Positions 1 through 9,246 are shown, counted from the stretch's first letter. The stretch is 40,804 nt of DNA from Ilumatobacteraceae bacterium (GCA_025463305.1 JAOBWK010000025.1:1-40804), one strand, 5' to 3'. Made by a program: numbers and translations. The notes: generated by a model not told the origin, from the letters alone.

Positions 1-285
1 GCCCCGGGCGAGCAGGTCTACGAGGGCATGGTCGTCGGTGAGTGCGCCCGTGAGGACGAGATGGTGGTCAACGCCGTGCGTCCCAAGGAGAAGAACAACA
101 TCCGCACGCACAGCCACGACGACGCCGTCAAGCTGCCCGCCCCGAAGATCCACAGCCTCGAGACCGCGATCGAGTGGATCCAGGACGACGAGCTCGTCGA
201 GGTCACCCCGAAGAACATCCGCATCCGCAAGAAGTACCTCGCCCTCGAGGACCGCCGCAAGGCCAACAAGAAGGTCAAGGTCTGA
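1..285 (+). CDS. typA: TypA/BipA ribosome-associated GTPase, C-terminal fragment
   Basis: Only the last 94 codons are in the window; the frame is open from base 1 and ends with TGA at 283-285. The segment matches the C-terminal domain of TypA/BipA, a translational GTPase that binds the ribosome and helps 50S assembly and stress or cold adaptation. Visible family features are YEGMVVGE, NAVRPKEKNN, the segment SLETAIEWIQDDELVEVTPK, and a basic tail IRIRKKYL followed by RRKANKKVKV. This is the tRNA/ribosome-contacting end; the GTPase domain lies upstream of the window. It converges on the gene at 388-1116. Identification is from family knowledge of this tail; confidence is high for the family. 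Confidence 0.9.
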   Translation, partial: APGEQVYEGMVVGECAREDEMVVNAVRPKEKNNIRTHSHDDAVKLPAPKIHSLETAIEWIQDDELVEVTPKNIRIRKKYLALEDRRKANKKVKV

Positions 286-387
286 CTTCACGTATCTGAG
301 TGGAGGCTTTGTGCAGCGCCCACCCGCTGCGCAATGCCTCCGGTCGATGTCGGCTCCGGCGGATCGCGGCGGGGGACCGCAGCCCAG

Positions 388-1116
388 CTATTGCTTGCGC
401 CTCACGGCGGGGTGGCGAAGGGGCGTGGTCCGGCCCTTCTCGAGCTGCTTGGCGAGGATGTCGTAGACCTTCGGGCCGACGAACTCGATGATCTCCTCGC
501 GCAGGTACTTGTAGGCGGGCTTGCGACCGTTGAAGGCGTCGTCGCTCTCGGTGCACCACCAGTGGAACTCGGCGCCGCCTTCGCCCCAGTCGCGCCGCTT
601 CCACTCGCGCAGGGTGCTGGTGACGTGGCCGTGCGCGTCGACGTCTTCGTGCAGGCGCAGCGGCAGCTGCCAGCAGACGTCGGGCTTCCAGTCGATGTAG
701 CGCTCGCCGACGGCCAACGCGGCACTGTGCAGCGCGCATCCGGCGCCGCCCTCGAACCCGGGCCGGTTGAGGAAGATGCACGCCCCGTCGACGACGCGGG
801 TGACCACGGTGCCATCGGGCTCGGTGTCGGTCCAACCGTCGGCTGCGGCCTCGGCGTGGTACTGCCACTGATCGGGCCGGAGCCGGGCGGATGTGTCGAC
901 AACCGTCTGCACGTCGGCACCGTCGATGAAGTGAGCGCCGTAGCTGCAACATCCCTGCTGCAGTTCGGTCGCGTCTTCAGTCAGCACGCCCTGACACCCG
1001 TTGCCCCAGATGCAGTTCCAGTTCGAGCGCAGGAACGTCGTGTCGAACACCCAGGTGCGGTCCTCGTCGGGGTCCTCGAAGCTGAGGTACTCGTGCAGGT
1101 CGTCGGGTCGGGCCAC
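388..1116 (-). CDS. Conserved hypothetical cysteine-cluster protein (YkgJ-like)
   Basis: A 242-residue protein starting at GTG 1116; the frame remains open far upstream, but that extension is antisense to alaS and not credible. No signal peptide or membrane segment is visible. Cysteines are clustered: C35 and C41 in NCIWGNGCQG, the pair C56-C57 in QQGCCSYGAHF, then C113 (ACIFL) and C127 (GCALH), with further Cys in DVCWQLP and WWCTES. The arrangement resembles YkgJ/UPF0153-type cysteine-cluster proteins thought to bind zinc or an iron-sulfur centre. I recognise the N-terminus (DDLHEYLSFEDPDEDRTW) as a conserved actinobacterial hypothetical, but its function is unknown to me. It is divergent from alaS with a 66-bp gap. 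TTG codons upstream are possible alternative starts. Confidence 0.75.
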   Translation of the reverse strand: MARPDDLHEYLSFEDPDEDRTWVFDTTFLRSNWNCIWGNGCQGVLTEDATELQQGCCSYGAHFIDGADVQTVVDTSARLRPDQWQYHAEAAADGWTDTEPDGTVVTRVVDGACIFLNRPGFEGGAGCALHSAALAVGERYIDWKPDVCWQLPLRLHEDVDAHGHVTSTLREWKRRDWGEGGAEFHWWCTESDDAFNGRKPAYKYLREEIIEFVGPKVYDILAKQLEKGRTTPLRHPAVRRKQ

Positions 1117-1167
1117 GCATCGAACGTAGCGCTCCAAACCACCGAGGCCCTGCAATGGGCACACGGA

Positions 1168-1173
1168 TAAGCT
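1168..1173 (+). promoter_or_regulatory. Possible -10 box for the alaS operon
   Basis: TAAGCT fits the actinobacterial TANNNT -10 pattern and lies 9 bp before the alaS start. Transcription from it would give a nearly leaderless mRNA, consistent with the absence of a clear ribosome binding site. No convincing -35 element is visible. Weak call. Confidence 0.25.
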
Positions 1174-1182
1174 GGAACGACC

Positions 1183-3861
1183 ATGAGCACGCCGCCCAAC
1201 CCGACGCCGCCCACCACGGCCGACCAGCTCCGCGAGGCCTACCGCGGATTCTTCGCCGAGCGCGGACACACACCGGTGGCATCGGCCAGCCTCATCCCGC
1301 ACGATCCGACGGTGCTCTTCAGCGTCGCCGGCATGGTGCCGTTCAAGCCCTACTTCGTCGGCGACGAGACGCCGCCGTACAAGCGCGCCGTCACGGTGCA
1401 GAAGTGCGCGCGAGCGGGTGGCAAGCACAACGACCTCGACGACGTCGGTCGCACCAAGCGTCACCTCGTGTTCTTCGAGATGATGGGCAACTTCAGCTTC
1501 GGCGACTACTTCAAGGCCGACGCCATCCCGTGGAGCTGGGAGCTCGTCACCGAGACCTTCGGGCTCGACGGCGACCAGATCTGGGTCACCGTCCACGAGA
1601 GCGACGACGAGGCCGAGCAGATCTGGCACGACGTCGTCGGTGTGCCGATGGACCGCATCCAGCGCCTCGGCGACAAGGACAACTTCTGGCAGATGGGCGA
1701 CACCGGCCCGTGCGGTCCGTGCAGCGAGCTGCACATCGACCGCGGCCCGGCGTTCGGCCCCGACGGCGGCCCCCTCAACGATCCCCAGGGCGACCGGTTC
1801 ATGGAGTTCTGGAACCTGGTCTTCATGCAGTTCAACCAGGCACCCGACGGCTCGCGCACGCCGCTGCCGAAGCCGTCGATCGACACCGGTGCCGGCCTGG
1901 AGCGCATCCTCGCGCTGGTCCAGGGCAAGGACAGCGTCTGGGAGACCGACGTGATGTTCCCGCTGATCGAGCAAGCGTCGTCGGCCACCGGCAAGCCGTA
2001 CATCGTCGGCGACTACGACGATCGCAACAGCTTCAGCCTGCGCGTCCTTGCCGAGCACGCGCGCAGCAGCACGATGCTCGTCAACGACGGCGTGTTCCCG
2101 AGCAACGAGGGCCGCGGCTACGTGTTGCGCCGCATCATCCGCCGCGCCGTGCGTCACGCGTACCTGCTCGGCACCGAGAAGCTGGTCATGCCCGGCCTGG
2201 TCGAGACCGCCATCGACGTGATGGGCAACGCCTATCCCGACGTGATCAAGAACCGCGACTTCATCGTCGGGGTGCTCACCAAGGAGGAGGAGCGCTTCCG
2301 CCAGACGCTGAAGACGGGCCTCGTCATCCTCGAGGACGAGCTCAGTGCCAAGCAGGGACAGCCCGGCGTCACCACCCTCAACGGCAGCACGGCGTTCAAG
2401 CTGCACGACACCTACGGCTTCCCGCTCGAGCTCACCGAGGAGATCGCCGGTGAGCGCGGCGTGGGCATCGACCGGGCCGGCTTCGACGCCGACATGGCCG
2501 AGCAGCGCAAGATGGCCAAGGAGAGCCGCAAGGCGAACGCGGCCGGCGTCGACCAGCACGAGGCCTACCGCGAGATCAACGACCAGTTCGGCGTCACCGA
2601 GTTCCTCGGCTACGTGCAGAACGAGACCGAGAGCCGCGTGCTCGCCGTGGTCCCGGCGTCCACGCCGGCCGCCGACGGCAGCGCGCTCGTCGAGATCTTC
2701 CTCGACCGCACACCGTTCTACGCCGAGTCCGGCGGCCAGGTCGGCGACACCGGCACCATCACCACCGAGACCGGCACGGCCGAGGTGCTGGACACCACGT
2801 TCGCGCTGCCCGGTCTGCGCCGGCACACCGCGCGCATCACGGTGGGCACGATCACGCCCGGTCAGACCGCGGCCGCGCACATCGACGTGATGCGCCGCGA
2901 TGCGATCCGCCGCAACCACACGGGCACGCACGTGCTCCACCACGCGCTCCGCCAGGTCCTCGGCCAGCACGTCAAGCAGGCCGGCTCGCTGGTCGGCCCC
3001 GACCGCCTCCGCTTCGACTTCAGCCACTACTCGGCGGTCAGCGACGACGAGATCGCCCAGATCGAGGCCATCGCCAACGACGAGGTGCTCGCCAACCCCA
3101 CGGCGCGGGCGTACGAGACCACCAAAGACGAGGCGACGGCGATGGGCGCCATCGCGTTCTTCGGCGACAAGTACGGCGACATCGTGCGCGTCCTCGAGGC
3201 CGGCAGCTCGGTCGAGCTGTGCGGCGGCACCCACGTGAAGGCGCTGGGCGACATCGGCACGATCAAGATCGTCGGCGAGAGCAGCATCGGCTCCAACCTG
3301 CGCCGCATCGAGGCCGTCACCGGCTTCAACAGCGTCGCCCTGCTGCAGCGCGACGAGCACCTCGTCGCCGACGCGGCGCGCCTCGTCGGCGTGCCGGCGA
3401 ACGACCTGCTCGACGGCGTGCAGCGCAAGATCGACGAGATCAAGGCCCTCAACGACGAGATCAAGGCGTTGCGCGCGAAGGCGGCCACCGGTCAGGCGAG
3501 CGAGCTCGCGACGGGCGCGATCGACGGCGTGCTCGTGAGCCGCGTCGACGGCATGAACCCGCAGGACCTCCGCGACCTGGCCTTGGCGATCCGCCAGCTG
3601 AACGGCATCGAGGCGGTCGTGCTCGGCGGCATCACCTCCACCGGCGGCGTCTCCCTGGTGGCCGCGATCACCCCGACGTTCGCGCCCGGCACACAGGCCG
3701 GCGATCTGATCAAGGACGCCGCCAAGGCTGTCGGTGGTGGCGGCGGTGGCAAGGGCGACATCGCCACCGCGGGCGGCAAGAACCCGGCCGGTCTCGACGA
3801 GGCGTTGCAGCTCGCCAGCGCCGCCGCGTCGGCGACGCGCGGAGCGACCAGCACCGCGTGA
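1183..3861 (+). CDS. alaS: Alanyl-tRNA synthetase
   Basis: 892 residues, the usual length for bacterial AlaRS (about 870-900). The enzyme charges tRNA-Ala in the cytoplasm. Domains in order: class II catalytic core (approximately residues 10-250, with RGFFAERGHTPV, MVPFKPYF, KCARAGGKHNDLDDVG and GAGLERI), tRNA-recognition helical region, editing domain with the zinc site (HTGTHVLHH and later CGGTHV), and the C-Ala domain with a glycine-rich GGGGGGKGD segment near the end. The zinc ligands are all visible, so editing should be intact. ATG 1183 is the first in-frame start; no strong Shine-Dalgarno is visible. It heads the forward operon with ruvX 39 bp downstream, a conserved actinobacterial arrangement. 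Confidence 0.98.
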   Translation: MSTPPNPTPPTTADQLREAYRGFFAERGHTPVASASLIPHDPTVLFSVAGMVPFKPYFVGDETPPYKRAVTVQKCARAGGKHNDLDDVGRTKRHLVFFEMMGNFSFGDYFKADAIPWSWELVTETFGLDGDQIWVTVHESDDEAEQIWHDVVGVPMDRIQRLGDKDNFWQMGDTGPCGPCSELHIDRGPAFGPDGGPLNDPQGDRFMEFWNLVFMQFNQAPDGSRTPLPKPSIDTGAGLERILALVQGKDSVWETDVMFPLIEQASSATGKPYIVGDYDDRNSFSLRVLAEHARSSTMLVNDGVFPSNEGRGYVLRRIIRRAVRHAYLLGTEKLVMPGLVETAIDVMGNAYPDVIKNRDFIVGVLTKEEERFRQTLKTGLVILEDELSAKQGQPGVTTLNGSTAFKLHDTYGFPLELTEEIAGERGVGIDRAGFDADMAEQRKMAKESRKANAAGVDQHEAYREINDQFGVTEFLGYVQNETESRVLAVVPASTPAADGSALVEIFLDRTPFYAESGGQVGDTGTITTETGTAEVLDTTFALPGLRRHTARITVGTITPGQTAAAHIDVMRRDAIRRNHTGTHVLHHALRQVLGQHVKQAGSLVGPDRLRFDFSHYSAVSDDEIAQIEAIANDEVLANPTARAYETTKDEATAMGAIAFFGDKYGDIVRVLEAGSSVELCGGTHVKALGDIGTIKIVGESSIGSNLRRIEAVTGFNSVALLQRDEHLVADAARLVGVPANDLLDGVQRKIDEIKALNDEIKALRAKAATGQASELATGAIDGVLVSRVDGMNPQDLRDLALAIRQLNGIEAVVLGGITSTGGVSLVAAITPTFAPGTQAGDLIKDAAKAVGGGGGGKGDIATAGGKNPAGLDEALQLASAAASATRGATSTA

Positions 3862-3900
3862 GGTCCTCGGACGCGAGGGTCACGCGGTGAGGGTGCCGTC

Positions 3901-4371
3901 GTGAGGGTCATGGCGCTCGACCTCGGCAGCAAGCGGGTCGGCGTCGCCGTCAGCGACCGCAGCGGCACCATCGCCACACCGCTCATCGTGCTCCAACGCA
4001 GTGGGCAGACCAGGGTCGACCACGAGCGCATCCGTACGCTCGTCGTCGAAGAGGAGGCCGTCCTGCTCGTGGTCGGCATGCCCCTGTCGATGGACGGTTC
4101 GATGGGCAAGGCCGCCCAGGCTGCCAGCCGTGAGGCGCGGGCGTTGGCTACCGTGGTCGGCGTGCCGGTGGAGACCTTCGACGAGCGGCTGACGACGGTG
4201 ACCGCCGATCGCATGCTCATGGAGTTCGACATGCGCGCCCAGGACCGCCGCAGGATCATCGACAAGGTCGCCGCGGCCGTCATCCTCCAGTCCTGGCTCG
4301 ACGGACGTGTCGACCGCGAGGCGATGCGCGCCCGGGACGCACGCGACGCTCGCGGCGGGAGCGACGCGTGA
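3901..4371 (+). CDS. ruvX: RuvX/YqgF family putative Holliday junction resolvase
   Basis: 156 residues, an RNase H-fold YqgF protein linked to pre-16S rRNA end processing and possibly Holliday junction resolution. The N-terminal acidic residue D7 sits in MALDLGSKRVGVAVSD. The second motif VVGMPLSMDGSMG and the third DERLTTVTADRML follow, and the last acidic motif is in DKVAAAVILQSWLDG. Start is GTG 3901; an upstream GTG runs straight into a stop. The gene overlaps mltG by 4 bp (GTGA), so translation is probably coupled. The position between alaS and mltG is the conserved actinobacterial order and supports the call. Confidence 0.95.
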   Translation: MRVMALDLGSKRVGVAVSDRSGTIATPLIVLQRSGQTRVDHERIRTLVVEEEAVLLVVGMPLSMDGSMGKAAQAASREARALATVVGVPVETFDERLTTVTADRMLMEFDMRAQDRRRIIDKVAAAVILQSWLDGRVDREAMRARDARDARGGSDA

Positions 4372-5564
4372 GGCATCCGACGCCCCTGCTCAAGCGCGGC
4401 AAGTGGGACGACGAGTGGACGTCGGACGAGTGGGACGACCCGACCGTCACCGAAGCCGCCGTCGTGGAGAAGAGCCCACGGCGGCAGAAGGCGCTGAAGT
4501 GGCTCGTGTTCACGGTCGGCTCGCTGGCCGTCGTCGGGCTGCTCTCCGCCGGTGCCGTCGGCTGGTGGTACATCCGCCAGGTCAACCCGTCGGGCGAGGC
4601 CGAGCAGTCGGTCAACTTCACGGTCAACGCCACCGACACCCTCGACTCGGTGAGCACCCGGCTGCAGGAGATCGGCGTCATCACCAACGCGCGCGTGTTC
4701 CGCTACTACGTCACGAGCAAGGGCGGCATCACCTTCACGCCCGGTTACTACGAGCTCAAGCCGCGCGACCACATGGGCAACCTGATGCGCGTCCTCAACA
4801 CCCCACCGGCCGCCACCTACAAACGCATCACCTTCCCGGAGGGCTTCACCCTGGCCCAGATGGCGAACCGCGTGCAGCGCGACCTGCCGCCGATGACGTC
4901 GGGCGCGTTCCTCACCGCGGCGCAGTCGCCGGAGCTGCACTCCACGCTCGCCCCCGCCGGCACGACGAGCCTCGAGGGGCTGCTGTTCCCCGACACGTAC
5001 CAGGTGGCCGGCAACGAGTCCGAGGCCCAGGTGATCCAGCGGATGATCAACCTGATGGAGCGCGTCGGCCGCCAGGAGGACATCGATGCGGGCGCGGCCG
5101 AGCTCGGCCACACGCCGTACGAGGTCCTGATCGTCGCGTCGATGGTCGAGCGCGAGGCCAAGTTCGACGACGATCGCGCCAAGATCGCCCGGGTCATCTA
5201 CAACCGCCTCGACGCGGGGATGCCGCTGCAGATCGACGCGACTCTCCTGTACGGCCAGCCGGCCGGCACCAAGTTCGCGGATGTGCGCTACGTCGACACG
5301 CCGTACAACACGTACATGCACAACGGCCTGCCGCCGACGCCGATCGCCAACCCGGGCCGGGCCTCGATCGAGGCCGCGCTGCACCCGGCGGCGCCGTTGT
5401 CGGTCGGCGATCCGCTGTGCCGCGACGTGCCGGCCGGCACGAAGTGCCAGCTCCTGTACTACGTGCTCGCCGACGCCGACGGCCACCACGTCTTCGCGGT
5501 CACCGAGGCCCAGCACGAGATCAACGTGCAGAAGGCCCGCGACGCCGGGCTCCTCGGCCCGTGA
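4368..5564 (+). CDS. mltG: Endolytic murein transglycosylase MltG (YceG-like)
   Basis: 398 residues. MltG cleaves nascent glycan strands at the inner face of the cell wall and is proposed to terminate peptidoglycan polymerisation. An N-terminal charged cytoplasmic tail (about residues 1-42) is followed by one transmembrane helix (about 43-68, WLVFTVGSLAVVGLLSAGA), then the extracellular YceG domain. The conserved catalytic glutamate is visible as E261 in ASMVEREAK, followed by IYNRLDAGMPLQIDATLLYG and the C-terminal NTYMHNGLPPTPIANPG. Start GTG 4368 overlaps the ruvX stop; the stop overlaps the aroE GTG. All key residues are present. Confidence 0.96.
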   Translation: MRHPTPLLKRGKWDDEWTSDEWDDPTVTEAAVVEKSPRRQKALKWLVFTVGSLAVVGLLSAGAVGWWYIRQVNPSGEAEQSVNFTVNATDTLDSVSTRLQEIGVITNARVFRYYVTSKGGITFTPGYYELKPRDHMGNLMRVLNTPPAATYKRITFPEGFTLAQMANRVQRDLPPMTSGAFLTAAQSPELHSTLAPAGTTSLEGLLFPDTYQVAGNESEAQVIQRMINLMERVGRQEDIDAGAAELGHTPYEVLIVASMVEREAKFDDDRAKIARVIYNRLDAGMPLQIDATLLYGQPAGTKFADVRYVDTPYNTYMHNGLPPTPIANPGRASIEAALHPAAPLSVGDPLCRDVPAGTKCQLLYYVLADADGHHVFAVTEAQHEINVQKARDAGLLGP

Positions 5565-6442
5565 GCAACAACGGGATGACGGGCAACGGCATCACCGGAA
5601 GCACCCGTCTCGCCGGCGTCATCGGCAGCCCGGTGCGCCACAGCCTCAGCCCGGTCATCCACAACGCGGCGTTCGCCGCCGCCGGGCTCGACTGGGTGTT
5701 CGTCGCGTTCGAGGTCGTCCCCGGCGCCGCCGCGGCGGCGTTGGCCGGGATGCGCGCGTTCGGCATCGCCGGGTTGTCCGTGACGATGCCGCACAAGGAC
5801 GACGTCGCGGCCGCGGTCGACGTGCTCGATCCGGCCGCCGCCGCGCTCGGCACGGTGAACACGGTGGTGATGCAACCCGACGGCCGGTTGGCCGGGCACA
5901 GCACCGACGGCGCCGGCTTCGTCGCCTCGCTGCGCGACGCAGCGGTGGACCCGACCGGCATGTCCGTCGCGGTGCTCGGCGCCGGTGGCGCGGCGCGCTC
6001 GGTCATCGACGCCCTCGCCCGCGCCGGCGCGTCGCGGATCGCCGTGGTCAACCGCTCCGCCGATCGCGCCGCCGTTGCGGCCGCGCTCGCCGGCAACCGC
6101 GGGTCGGTCGGCACGCCCGCCGACATCGCGCTCGCCGACCTCGTCGTCAACGCGACCTCGATCGGGATGGCCACGCCGGGCGGCGACGCCTCCGCCATCC
6201 CGTGCGACGTCTCGCTGCTCCACGCCTCGCAGGTGGTCGCCGACCTCGTCTACCACCCGCTCGAGACGTCGCTGCTCGCCGCGGCACGGGCGTGCGGCGC
6301 GCAGGCCGTCGACGGTCTCGGGATGCTCGTCCACCAGGCCGCCCTGCAGCAGCAGCTGTGGACGGGGATCCGTCCCGATCCGGTGGCGATGCGCGTCGCC
6401 GCGGAGCGCGAGCTCGCGGCACGCGAGCTGGCGAGCCGCTGA
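5561..6442 (+). CDS. aroE: Shikimate dehydrogenase
   Basis: 293 residues; NADPH-dependent reduction of 3-dehydroshikimate to shikimate, step 4 of the shikimate pathway. Shikimate-binding GSPVRHSLSPVIHNAAF, catalytic lysine K79 in MPHKDD and aspartate D116 in STDGAGF are visible. They are followed by the Rossmann motif GAGGAARSV, NRSADRA for the NADP phosphate, VNATSIGM, and the C-terminal DLVYHP and GLGMLVHQAALQ. Start GTG 5561 gives a 4-bp overlap with mltG; ATG 5576 is an alternative five codons in. The C-terminal tail is alanine/glutamate rich. Second of the coupled cell-wall and aromatic genes. Confidence 0.96.
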   Translation: MSNNGMTGNGITGSTRLAGVIGSPVRHSLSPVIHNAAFAAAGLDWVFVAFEVVPGAAAAALAGMRAFGIAGLSVTMPHKDDVAAAVDVLDPAAAALGTVNTVVMQPDGRLAGHSTDGAGFVASLRDAAVDPTGMSVAVLGAGGAARSVIDALARAGASRIAVVNRSADRAAVAAALAGNRGSVGTPADIALADLVVNATSIGMATPGGDASAIPCDVSLLHASQVVADLVYHPLETSLLAAARACGAQAVDGLGMLVHQAALQQQLWTGIRPDPVAMRVAAERELAARELASR

Positions 6443-6502
6443 GCCCCGCACCGCTCGCAAAGCACCTGGGGAGCCGCGTTCCGGGCGGATAGCCTGCTCG
6501 CG

Positions 6503-7681
6503 ATGCTTCGTTACCTCACCGCCGGCGAATCCCACGGGCAGGCGCTCGTCGTCATCGTCGAGGGTCTCCCGGCCGGTCTCGAGATCACGGTCGAGGAGAT
6601 CCAGGCGGAGATGGCCCGTCGCCGGCTCGGCTACGGCCGCGGGCCGCGCCAGCGCTTCGAGGTCGACGAGCTGACGTTGGTCGGCGGCATCCGCCACGGT
6701 CGCACGCTCGGCTCCCCGGTGGCGATCGAGATCAAGAACTCCGAGTGGTTCCGCAGCGACAAGTGGCACGAGGAGATGTCGCCGGCACCCGGCGCGACGC
6801 TCGATCCGCTGACCCAGCCGCGCCCGGGTCACGCCGACCTCGCCGGGATGCAGAAGTACGGCTTCACCGACGCCCGCGACGTGCTCGAGCGGGCGAGCGC
6901 GCGTGAGACCGCCGCTCGCGTCGCGGCTGGCGCGCTGGCGAAGAAGCTGCTCGGCGCCATCGGCATCGGCATCCTCTCGCACGTGATCCAGATGGGCTCG
7001 GCCCGTTCGAAGTCCGGTGTCGAGGGCTCGCGCCTGCCGACGATGGCCGACCTGCCCGCGATCGACGAGTCGCAGGTGCGCTGCTTCGATGGGTCGGCGG
7101 AAGAGGCGATGATCGAGGAGATCAAGGCCGCTGCCAAGGACGGCGATTCGCTGGGCGGCATCGTCGAGGTGCTGGCCTACGGCGTGCCGGTCGGGCTCGG
7201 CAGCCACGTCCACTGGGACCGCAAGCTCGACGCGTTGCTCGCCCAGGCGGTGATGAGCATCCAGGCCGTCAAGGGCGTGGAGATCGGCGACGGGTTCGAG
7301 GTCGCCGGTCGGCGCGGCAGCGCCGCCCACGACGCCATCAGCTGGGACGCCGTCAACGGCACGTACCGTCGCGAGACCACGCTGGCCGGCGGTACCGAAG
7401 GTGGCATGACCACGGGCGAGGTCGTCGTCGTGCGCGCCGCGATGAAGCCGCTCGCCACGCTCAACCGGCCCACGCTCGGCACCGTCGACGTGATCACCAA
7501 GGAGGAGACCGTGTCGTTCAAGGAGCGCACCGACGTCACCGCCGTGCCGGCGATGGGCGTGGTGGCCGAGACGATGGTGGCCCTCGTGCTCGCGGCCGAG
7601 GCCCAGCGCAAGTTCGGCGGCGACTCGGTGGCCGAGTTCGTCCGCAACGCGCAGGCCTTCGACGCGTCGCTGCGCGGATGA
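6503..7681 (+). CDS. aroC: Chorismate synthase
   Basis: 392 residues, the standard size of the actinobacterial enzyme. It converts EPSP to chorismate using reduced FMN, the last shikimate-pathway step. Signatures: N-terminal MLRYLTAGESHGQALVVIVEG, RRRLGYGRGPRQR, RPGHADLAGMQKYG, the ARETAARVAAGA segment, and GGTEGGMTTGE near the C-terminus. ATG 6503 follows a 60-bp gap after aroE, the largest gap within the aro genes, so an internal promoter is possible. Its stop overlaps the aroK ATG (ATGA). Confidence 0.97.
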   Translation: MLRYLTAGESHGQALVVIVEGLPAGLEITVEEIQAEMARRRLGYGRGPRQRFEVDELTLVGGIRHGRTLGSPVAIEIKNSEWFRSDKWHEEMSPAPGATLDPLTQPRPGHADLAGMQKYGFTDARDVLERASARETAARVAAGALAKKLLGAIGIGILSHVIQMGSARSKSGVEGSRLPTMADLPAIDESQVRCFDGSAEEAMIEEIKAAAKDGDSLGGIVEVLAYGVPVGLGSHVHWDRKLDALLAQAVMSIQAVKGVEIGDGFEVAGRRGSAAHDAISWDAVNGTYRRETTLAGGTEGGMTTGEVVVVRAAMKPLATLNRPTLGTVDVITKEETVSFKERTDVTAVPAMGVVAETMVALVLAAEAQRKFGGDSVAEFVRNAQAFDASLRG

Positions 7682-8202
7682 GCCCGGCGGCCAGCCCGGT
7701 CGACGGCCGGCACCTGGTGCTGGTCGGGCTGATGGGATCCGGCAAGACCACCGTCGGGCGTGCCCTGGCGCAGCGGCTGGACCGAAAGCTGCTCGACTCC
7801 GACTTCATGATCGAGGCCCGTGAGGGCCGCACCGTGCGCTCCATCTTCCAGGAGGACGGCGAGGCCGCGTTCCGGAAGATCGAGACCGACGTGCTGATCG
7901 AGGCGCTCGCCGCCGACGAGAAGGCCGTCATCGCAGCCGCCGGCGGCGTCGTGCTGCGCGAGGAGAACCGCGCCGCACTGCGGGCCAGCGGCGCCCGGGT
8001 GGTGTGGCTGCGCGCCGACCCCGACACGCTCGTCGAGCGGGTCAAGGGCGGCGCCCACCGGCCGCTGCTCGACGACGATCCGCGTGGCACGCTGGAGCGG
8101 ATGGCCGCCGAACGAACCGATCTCTACCGCGAAGTGGCCGACGCGATCGTCACCGTCGACAACCGCTCGGTGAGCGAGGTCGTCGAGGCGGTGCTGCGGT
8201 GA
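7678..8202 (+). CDS. aroK: Shikimate kinase
   Basis: 174 residues; ATP-dependent phosphorylation of shikimate to shikimate 3-phosphate. The Walker A motif is GLMGSGKTTVGRALAQRL. The shikimate-binding acidic pair is in LLDSDFMIE, followed by FRKIETDVL and the AAGGGVVLREENR segment. The lid region with HRPLLDDDPRGTLERM and the adenine-binding end VDNRSVSEVVEAVL complete the fold. ATG 7678 overlaps aroC by 4 bp; the stop overlaps the aroB GTG by 3 bp. A compact, complete gene. Confidence 0.97.
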   Translation: MSPAASPVDGRHLVLVGLMGSGKTTVGRALAQRLDRKLLDSDFMIEAREGRTVRSIFQEDGEAAFRKIETDVLIEALAADEKAVIAAAGGVVLREENRAALRASGARVVWLRADPDTLVERVKGGAHRPLLDDDPRGTLERMAAERTDLYREVADAIVTVDNRSVSEVVEAVLR

Positions 8203-9215
8203 ACCGTACGGTCCGGGTCGACCTCGGCGAGCGCAGCTACGACGTGCTCGTCGGGCACGGCACCCGCGCCGAGCTCGCGGCGTTGCTGCCGCGGACGGCG
8301 AAGCGTGCCGCGATCATCACCCAGGAGGGCATCCCGCTCACCGTCGACGCGGGCGTGCCCACCGAGGTGTTCACGATCGGTGCCGGCGAGGAGCACAAGT
8401 CGCTGGCCACCATCGAGCGGCTGTGCGACGGATTCGCCGCGGCCGGCCTGACCCGCAACGACGTCGTGATCGGCGTCGGCGGTGGGATGGTCACCGACGT
8501 CGCCGGGTTCGCCGCTGCGTCGTGGCACCGCGGCATCCCGGTGGTGCACGTCTCCACGACGTTGCTCGGCATGGTCGACGCGGCGATCGGCGGTAAGACG
8601 GGTGTGAACCTGCGCGCCGGCAAGAACCTGGTCGGCGCGTTCTGGCAGCCGAGCGGTGTGATCTGCGACCTCGACGCGCTGGCCACGCTGCCGCCGCGCG
8701 AGATGCGCTGCGGCCTCGGCGAGATGGCCAAGTACCACTTCCTCACCGGCGACGACCTGCTCGCGATGGACCTCGTCGATCGCGTCGCGCGGTGCGTCGA
8801 GATCAAGGCCGCGATCGTCGGCGAGGACGAGCGCGAAGGCGGCCGTCGCGCGCTGCTGAACTACGGCCACACGCTGGCCCACGCGCTCGAGATCGCCGGC
8901 GACTTCACCCTCGCCCACGGTGAGGCCGTGGCCATCGGGCTCGTCTACGCGGCCCACCTCGCTCGCGTCCTCGGCCGGATCGACGATGCTCGCGTTGCCG
9001 CGCACTACGACGTCGTCGGGGGTGCGTACGAGCTCGACACCTCGCTGCCCGAGGTCGACCCCGCCCAGCTGCTGGCGTTGATGGGCCGCGACAAGAAGGC
9101 GCTCGACGGGCTGACGTTCGTGCTCGACGGAGCCGACGGGGTCGAGGTGGTAGCGGGCGTCGATCCCGGTGCCGCGCTCGAAGCGCTCACCGTGATGGCC
9201 GCCGCGTCCGCCTGA
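8199..9215 (+). CDS. aroB: 3-dehydroquinate synthase
   Basis: 338 residues. It cyclises DAHP to 3-dehydroquinate with NAD and a divalent metal, step 2 of the shikimate pathway. NAD-binding GVGGGMVTDVAGFAAA, substrate loop HVSTTLLGMVDAAIGGKTGV, NLVGAFWQPSGVICD, and metal-ligand histidines in LNYGHTLAHALE and LAHGEAVAIGL are all present. The frame is open upstream inside aroK, but GTG 8199 gives the expected N-terminus (VNRTVRVDLGERSYDVLVG) and a coupled GTGA junction. Slightly short (usual about 350-365) but intact. In many actinobacteria aroQ, pepQ, efp and nusB follow; here the operon ends and a surface protein gene follows. Confidence 0.97.
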   Translation: MNRTVRVDLGERSYDVLVGHGTRAELAALLPRTAKRAAIITQEGIPLTVDAGVPTEVFTIGAGEEHKSLATIERLCDGFAAAGLTRNDVVIGVGGGMVTDVAGFAAASWHRGIPVVHVSTTLLGMVDAAIGGKTGVNLRAGKNLVGAFWQPSGVICDLDALATLPPREMRCGLGEMAKYHFLTGDDLLAMDLVDRVARCVEIKAAIVGEDEREGGRRALLNYGHTLAHALEIAGDFTLAHGEAVAIGLVYAAHLARVLGRIDDARVAAHYDVVGGAYELDTSLPEVDPAQLLALMGRDKKALDGLTFVLDGADGVEVVAGVDPGAALEALTVMAAASA

Positions 9216-9246
9216 TCTGGGCCGGCTGAGCTGGGCGAACCTTTGA

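Noticed and set aside
388..3360. Long minus-strand frame of 990 codons over the hypothetical gene and alaS
   Set aside because: Only the part up to 1116 has protein character; the rest is the antisense shadow of alaS in GC-rich DNA.
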